From the NCBI GenBank assembly GCA_039029935.1, contig JBCCFC010000509.1, positions 1-9,062 on the forward strand: a stretch of 9,062 nucleotides of DNA, given 5' to 3'. A program made the translations under genes and the position numbers. Numbering within the stretch: position 1 is the first letter of the stretch; the number at the start of each line of letters is the position of its first letter. A model generated the notes under the pieces. The model was not told where the DNA came from. It worked only from the letters and a program-made list of their open reading frames with translations, and searched no databases. This stretch comes from G039029935 sp039029935. Its GTDB lineage: Bacteria > Chloroflexota > Anaerolineae > Caldilineales > Caldilineaceae. Below are positions 5,319 through 9,062 of the stretch, one piece after another.

Positions 5319-6935
5319 TTATCTGCCGTATGCCGCCAAATCGTTGATAACCCTGGGCAAGAGAGGCAATAAATCTGACGCCAGTACGCCAACCCCAACA
5401 GTCCCCGTCATACACGCGCGACCTGCCATCACATGTAACCATGATCCAAGACAGGCCGCTGTAAAGGCGGGTACACCTTGCGCCAACAACCCCGTAATGA
5501 TCCCTGCCAATACATCACCCGTACCAGCAGTGGCTAAGGCAGCGGTTGCAAAGGGCAGCACCGCTAGCTGACCTTCTGGGTTGGCAATAACAGTATATGG
5601 CCCCTTCACCAACACGACGACACCCCATTCCTGCGCCTTTTCACGTGCCAACGCCCAGCGATTCGCCACAACGTCTTTAACGGGGAGATTACACAGCCGT
5701 GCCATCTCTGCCGGATGCGGTGTCAGCACGGTATCGGGGGTGAGCCAATCTGACCAGCCTTTGGTCTGCGCCAGACAGTTTAATCCATCCGCATCCACCA
5801 CCATGCTGGGTCTTTGGTCAATAGACAATCCGTGTAAACCCGTGAGTAAGTTCTGTACAAAGGATTGTGACTGTGCCGTGTTGCCTAACCCACACCCAAC
5901 CAGCAATGTTGTGTAGCCTTGCACCGCATCCAAGACAACATCTACATCACCCACGCCAACCGTGTCTGGCTGGCTATGCAATGGAACCCATGTCGCCTCA
6001 GTCAACTTTCCCGCCACAATCGGCCAAATGAGTGCTGACACCGCCCCTGTAATCAGCCCAGCACCCACCCGCCCAGCAGCAGCGAGGCTGAGGTAGGCTG
6101 CCCCCGGATAATTTGTGCAACCCACGACAGCCATAGCCTTCCCAAAAGTTCCTTTGTGGCTATTGCTGGGTCGCTGTGGTAAATATTCGTGTAGCCATTC
6201 CTCCTCAATTACACAAGTTTGGATGTCATCTGCCAGATGCGATGGGATGCCAATATCGGCAATGGTAAATTTGCCCGTGACAGAGGGGCCGGGGAATTGA
6301 TAGTGCCCGTGTTTGGGATGGGCAAAGGTGATGGTTTGGGCGGCGGGGACTGTGAAGGGGTCAACCGCGCCTGTGTCGCAGTTGAGGCCAGATGCACAGT
6401 CGATGGCAATGACATCTGCTTGAGAGACATCGACAGACGCACGTACTATCTGCAAAAGGCTGGTCAACTGACCAGTAATCGGTCGATTTGAGCCCGTACC
6501 GAGGAGTGCATCGACCACAACGGTTGCATTTTCGAGCCATGTCTGCAACCAAGCAAAGTCGTTGTCATCATCCACATGCATTGTCGAAACACTCAACGCA
6601 ACCAACTTGGCATAGTGCTGTTCGTAATCATGTTCAGGGTCAGTTCGTCTGCGCCATAGATACACCTGCACAGGTATATCCGCTTGGGCAAGATAGCGCG
6701 CACAGACCAAGCCGTCACCGCCATTGTTGCCGGGGCCAACCAACACCAGCACAGTGTCTATACCCGTATACTCAGCAATGATTTGATCGGCTACCTTGCG
6801 CCCCGCAATCTCCATCATTGTGGCATAGCTATGTCCTAGCGCATCGGCCTCTTTTTCAAGCTGTTGCATCTCGGCCACGCTGACCAATTTGAATTGATTG
6901 GGTATGGTTATGGATTGTGTACTCAATGTTTTCAC
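5319..6935 (-). CDS. nnr: Bifunctional NAD(P)H-hydrate repair enzyme (epimerase + dehydratase)
   Basis: Nnr repairs damaged hydrated NADH/NADPH: the N-terminal YjeF_N domain interconverts R and S hydrates and the C-terminal ribokinase-like domain dehydrates S-NAD(P)HX with ADP (ATP in some lineages). Both are present in 538 aa. The epimerase (~17-255) has GPGNNGGDG (67-75), DALLGTG (142-148), the Asp at 179 in AIDCASGL, and FAHPKHG (204-210). The dehydratase (~256-530) has HKGTFGKA (260-267), DADGLN (381-386), TPHPAE (405-410), KGPYT (444-448) and the nucleotide-binding GTGDVLAG (471-478). The start is uncertain: GTG at 6935 has no separate Shine-Dalgarno, while TTG at 6926 (codon 4) has AGGTG six bases upstream, and the first clearly conserved residues come at ~17. 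I list the outer limit. It is divergent from the 7156 gene. Confidence 0.96.
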   Translation of the reverse strand: MKTLSTQSITIPNQFKLVSVAEMQQLEKEADALGHSYATMMEIAGRKVADQIIAEYTGIDTVLVLVGPGNNGGDGLVCARYLAQADIPVQVYLWRRRTDPEHDYEQHYAKLVALSVSTMHVDDDNDFAWLQTWLENATVVVDALLGTGSNRPITGQLTSLLQIVRASVDVSQADVIAIDCASGLNCDTGAVDPFTVPAAQTITFAHPKHGHYQFPGPSVTGKFTIADIGIPSHLADDIQTCVIEEEWLHEYLPQRPSNSHKGTFGKAMAVVGCTNYPGAAYLSLAAAGRVGAGLITGAVSALIWPIVAGKLTEATWVPLHSQPDTVGVGDVDVVLDAVQGYTTLLVGCGLGNTAQSQSFVQNLLTGLHGLSIDQRPSMVVDADGLNCLAQTKGWSDWLTPDTVLTPHPAEMARLCNLPVKDVVANRWALAREKAQEWGVVVLVKGPYTVIANPEGQLAVLPFATAALATAGTGDVLAGIITGLLAQGVPAFTAACLGSWLHVMAGRACMTGTVGVGVLASDLLPLLPRVINDLAAYGR

Positions 6936-6946
6936 CTATAAGATAG

Positions 6947-7003
6947 AACCGCAGATGAAAGTGGGTATATCGCCTTGGTATTCATCTATATTCCTCTGCG
7001 GTT
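6947..7003. repeat. Imperfect palindrome in the nnr/7156 divergent region
   Basis: aaccgcaga (6947-6955) pairs exactly with tctgcggtt (6995-7003), and agatgaa (6953-6959) with ttcatct (6981-6987). Together they form an imperfect 57-bp palindrome just upstream of nnr. The 'aaccgcagatga' wording resembles a dispersed intergenic repeat I recall from many bacterial genomes, but copy number here is unknown. It could equally be an operator or leader hairpin for nnr. Confidence 0.55.
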
Positions 7004-7082
7004 TGAAAGTCAATCATAACGCTACAATAACCCAAACCCTCGTTCAGGACAAGTTTATGTCCCTGTAGTCTGCTTATTTTTG

Positions 7083-7091
7083 TGGTATACT
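7083..7091 (+). promoter_or_regulatory. Extended -10 promoter candidate for the 7156 gene
   Basis: TG at 7083-7084, one base, then TATACT at 7086-7091 matches an extended -10 element. There is no good -35 at 16-18 bp spacing, which is tolerated with a TG extension. The predicted start near 7098 gives a leader of about 58 nt. A small hairpin with bulge (caggaca/tgtccctg, 7045-7064) sits just upstream and could be an operator. Confidence 0.4.
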
Positions 7092-7155
7092 GTAGGCAAT
7101 GTGTTCTGTGCAGATTGAGCCAGTCGAAACATGATTTGATGAGGGAGGGCATTTT

Positions 7156-8745
7156 ATGGCAAAACCGATACATCCAAGTACACCGACATTCCGCCGTTTG
7201 ATTGAAGGCGGCTATCTTTATGTAGACAAAACTCCTTATATTTATGAAATGATTAAGGAATTGGGTGGCGTCTATTTCATCTCGCGCCCACGACGGTTTG
7301 GTAAGAGCCTTCTGGTATCCACGCTTGATGAGATTTTTCAGGGCAATAAGGAGCTATTTAAAGACCTGTGGCTCTACGAAAGCGATTATCAGTGGGAAAA
7401 CCATCCTGTCATCCGATTTGATTTTAGCAAGGAACGGGTGAAGACAGCGCCAGCATTGGAAAGTGTGATGAATGATGTGCTTAAAAAAATTGCCGAAAAT
7501 TATGATATTACATTGGGTGAAGACGCACCGTATAATCGTAAATTTGCCGATTTGATTGAGTTGCTCCGCAAGAATCACCCTGACAACAATCAGGTCGTGA
7601 TTTTGATTGATGAGTATGATGCACCGATTATTGACAACCTTGAGAATGTGGACGAGGTTCACAAAATTCGCGAGGTCATGAAGGCATTCTACAGTGTGAT
7701 CAAGTCGATGGATGCCGATATCCGTTTTGTGCTGATTACGGGAATCAGTAAATTCACCAAAGTGAGTATCTTCTCGGAGCTAAATCACCTGAGTGATCTG
7801 ACATTACGCAGACAGTTTGCAACCATGTTAGGATTGACTGGTCAGGAAATTCGTGACAATTTTGCAGACCATATCCACAACTTTGCAGCACAGGAGGACA
7901 TGACCCAAGAGGAGTTTATGGATGAAATCCGCTACTGGTACAATGGCTTCTGCTTTGCACCGAATGCCGAAAATGTCTATAATCCGTTTTCGACCGTGCA
8001 ATTGTTTAAACATCAAGCATTTGACAGCTATTGGTTTGAAAGTGGTACACCCACATTTTTGATTGATTTGATTCACAGGCGCAACTACCCGATTGAAGAA
8101 CTCAATGATCTGATCCTCATGAAAACAGACTTTGAAACCTATGATGTAGATGACCTTGAGATTGTGCCATTGCTGTTCCAAACAGGGTATCTCACGTTGA
8201 AGGGGTACGCACCGAATTCTACCAGACGAATGCAGCAGTTTGAGCTAGGCTACCCCAATCACGAGGTCAAAACCGCCTTTCTCAGACATCTGCTGAATAA
8301 ATTTAGCAACCTCAAGAAGGGACGCAGTGGCAAAGCTGTCCTGACGTTGATCAACGCACTCCACGCCAATGACCTTGACCTGTTCTTCCGTACATTGAAA
8401 GTATTCTTTGCCAGCGTCAAGTATGATCTGCATTTGCCCTATGAAAAGTACTACCAATCGATTCTCTATTTGGCATTGAGTCTAATGGGGGAGCCAGTTG
8501 ACGCTGAAGTACAGACCAGCGATGGACGAATTGATGCGATCATCAACCTTACCAAACGGATTTATTTGTTTGAATTCAAGTTGAACAAAACAGCGCAGGA
8601 AGCGTTGGACCAAATTCATGCAAAGAAATATTACGAGCCGTATCTGTTGGAGGGCAAGCCGATTACCTTGATTGGGGCGAATTTTAGCTCAGATGAGAAG
8701 ACCGTGGATGATTGGATCAGTGAAGAGTTGATAGTAGATAGTTGA
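7156..8745 (+). CDS. AAA-ATPase-like / PD-(D/E)XK nuclease family protein
   Basis: 529 aa matching, by motifs, the widespread accessory family with an N-terminal AAA-ATPase-like domain (PF09820 type) and a C-terminal PD-(D/E)XK nuclease-like domain (PF08011 type). Residues 1-30 hold the family opening (TFRRLIEGGYLYVDKTPYIY). A Walker A variant is at 43-51 (SRPRRFGKS) and Walker B at 147-156 (VVILIDEYDA). ITGISKF (194-200) and FSELNHLSDLT (206-216) follow, then YWYNGF (260-265). The nuclease core keeps Asp460 (GRID), then Glu473 and Lys475 (FEFK), so it looks intact. The cellular role is not established; links to mobile DNA or defence are suggestions. Start ATG 7156 is backed by GGAGG (7144-7148) at 7 nt. 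The gene seems somewhat richer in A+T than its neighbours, consistent with transfer. It is followed 78 bp later by the LRR remnant. Confidence 0.92.
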   Translation: MAKPIHPSTPTFRRLIEGGYLYVDKTPYIYEMIKELGGVYFISRPRRFGKSLLVSTLDEIFQGNKELFKDLWLYESDYQWENHPVIRFDFSKERVKTAPALESVMNDVLKKIAENYDITLGEDAPYNRKFADLIELLRKNHPDNNQVVILIDEYDAPIIDNLENVDEVHKIREVMKAFYSVIKSMDADIRFVLITGISKFTKVSIFSELNHLSDLTLRRQFATMLGLTGQEIRDNFADHIHNFAAQEDMTQEEFMDEIRYWYNGFCFAPNAENVYNPFSTVQLFKHQAFDSYWFESGTPTFLIDLIHRRNYPIEELNDLILMKTDFETYDVDDLEIVPLLFQTGYLTLKGYAPNSTRRMQQFELGYPNHEVKTAFLRHLLNKFSNLKKGRSGKAVLTLINALHANDLDLFFRTLKVFFASVKYDLHLPYEKYYQSILYLALSLMGEPVDAEVQTSDGRIDAIINLTKRIYLFEFKLNKTAQEALDQIHAKKYYEPYLLEGKPITLIGANFSSDEKTVDDWISEELIVDS

Positions 8746-8823
8746 CCCAATTGATTTCATAAACGCTCATCATTCGGTGGGCCTCTCATTTCGTTGATGA
8801 CTGTTGAAAATAAGGATAAAACC

Positions 8824-9027
8824 ATGACACACAACGCAGCATACCACCAAGCAGAAGAGAAAATCGAAGCAGCACGACGTTCGGGTGCGACGGAACTTGA
8901 TCTGAGCAATTGGGGGCACTATAGAGTTAGGCCGTTCCACAAAATAAATTACCCACATATTTGTGGAGTTAGGCAGGGGAACCCTTTGGGTCCTAATGCC
9001 GGTGTTCTCGTGTACGACCCGCAATAG
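8824..9027 (+). pseudogene. Start of a leucine-rich-repeat protein, interrupted by a repeat element
   Basis: ATG 8824 has a good Shine-Dalgarno (AAGGA, 8812-8816, 7 nt spacing) and encodes MTHNAAYHQAEEKIEAARRS followed by GATELDLSNWG. This is the lead-in helix of bacterial LRR proteins, where 'A..KI..A...GATELDLSN' precedes the first repeat, normally followed by 'LT.LP'. Here, right after LDLSNW(G), the frame runs into the inverted-repeat element (from about 8916-8924), giving unrelated residues and a TAG at 9025-9027. Only ~32 codons are LRR-like. The rest of the gene, if it survives beyond the element, is outside the window. A real short protein that happens to begin this way is less likely. 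Confidence 0.6.
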
Positions 9028-9062
9028 GACCCAGAGGGTACCCCGCTAACTCCGCGTTTCGA
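8924..9062. mobile_element. MITE-like or IS-end inverted-repeat element, copy 2 (right end outside window)
   Basis: gagttaggccgttccacaaa (8924-8943) begins a stretch that aligns without gaps to 3798-3847 (37 of 50 identical). Positions 8929-8953 match the reverse complement of the right end of the 3798-3937 copy (21 of 25). An inner inverted repeat, tccacaaa/tttgtgga (8936-8943, 8960-8967), and a second gagttaggc (8966-8974) precede a long hairpin. The true left boundary may be a few bases earlier, near gggcactata (8914-8923), where the LRR reading stops. The expected right inverted repeat would lie just past 9062. A compact MITE is inferred from copy 1, but the left end of a full insertion sequence cannot be excluded. 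Confidence 0.55.
8963..9055. repeat. Long imperfect hairpin, about 30 base pairs
   Basis: ggagttag (8965-8972) pairs with ctaactcc (9046-9053), gggg (8976-8979) with cccc (9041-9044), accct (8981-8985) with agggt (9035-9039), tgggtccta (8987-8995) with taggaccca (9025-9033), tgc with gca (8997-8999, 9021-9023), and ggt with acc (9001-9003, 9017-9019). Single mismatches separate most blocks. It occupies the core of copy 2 and corresponds in position, but not in sequence, to the nested palindromes of copy 1. Confidence 0.85.

Noticed and set aside
8926..9050. Integron attC site suggested by gttaggc and ctaac boxes around a hairpin
   Set aside because: The boxes are in the wrong order (GTTRRRY on the left, CTAAC on the right), no integrase or cassette array is visible, and the terminal repeats match another element in the window.

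Overview
The window reads as a chromosomal segment of a free-living bacterium with balanced base composition. Phylum is a guess: a Chloroflexota member is plausible, judging by the combination of small palindromic intergenic repeats, an AAA-ATPase-like/PD-(D/E)XK protein and an LRR protein with this kind of N-terminus. No rRNA or tRNA is present to test it, and no single gene is diagnostic.

Layout. On the minus strand at the left edge lie the first 15 codons of a possible FeoA-like protein (1-45), then a DtxR/MntR-type metal-dependent repressor (134-844), then an unrecognised helical protein (977-1705). Divergent from the latter is radC on the plus strand (1963-2916), with an unusual acidic N-terminal extension. 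Convergent to radC is a two-TM, NERD-like membrane protein (2971-3768, minus). plsX (3946-5022, minus) and the bifunctional NAD(P)HX epimerase/dehydratase nnr (5319-6935, minus) follow. On the plus strand a large AAA-ATPase-like plus PD-(D/E)XK nuclease protein (7156-8745) is followed by the first ~30 codons of an LRR protein (8824 onward), broken by a repeat element that runs off the window.

The genes do not form one pathway. dtxR and the FeoA-like fragment fit a metal-homeostasis unit; plsX and nnr are housekeeping (phospholipid synthesis and cofactor repair); radC is a conserved MPN-domain protein; the 7156 gene and the LRR remnant look accessory.

The most interesting content is between the genes. 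(i) Two related inverted-repeat elements (3798-3937, and 8924 to the window end) share about 74% identity over their first 50 bp without gaps, share terminal inverted repeats, and have different hairpin cores. They look like an undescribed MITE-like family, one copy of which interrupts the LRR gene. (ii) Two arrays (886-973 and 2913-3000) are built of different 8-bp words in strict 8-bp phase, switching half way to the reverse complement so the array folds back. Both sit at gene 3' ends, and one supplies the last codons and stop of the NERD-like gene. (iii) A 45-bp hairpin, a 14-bp tandem repeat and a cluster of six small hairpins fill the remaining gaps.
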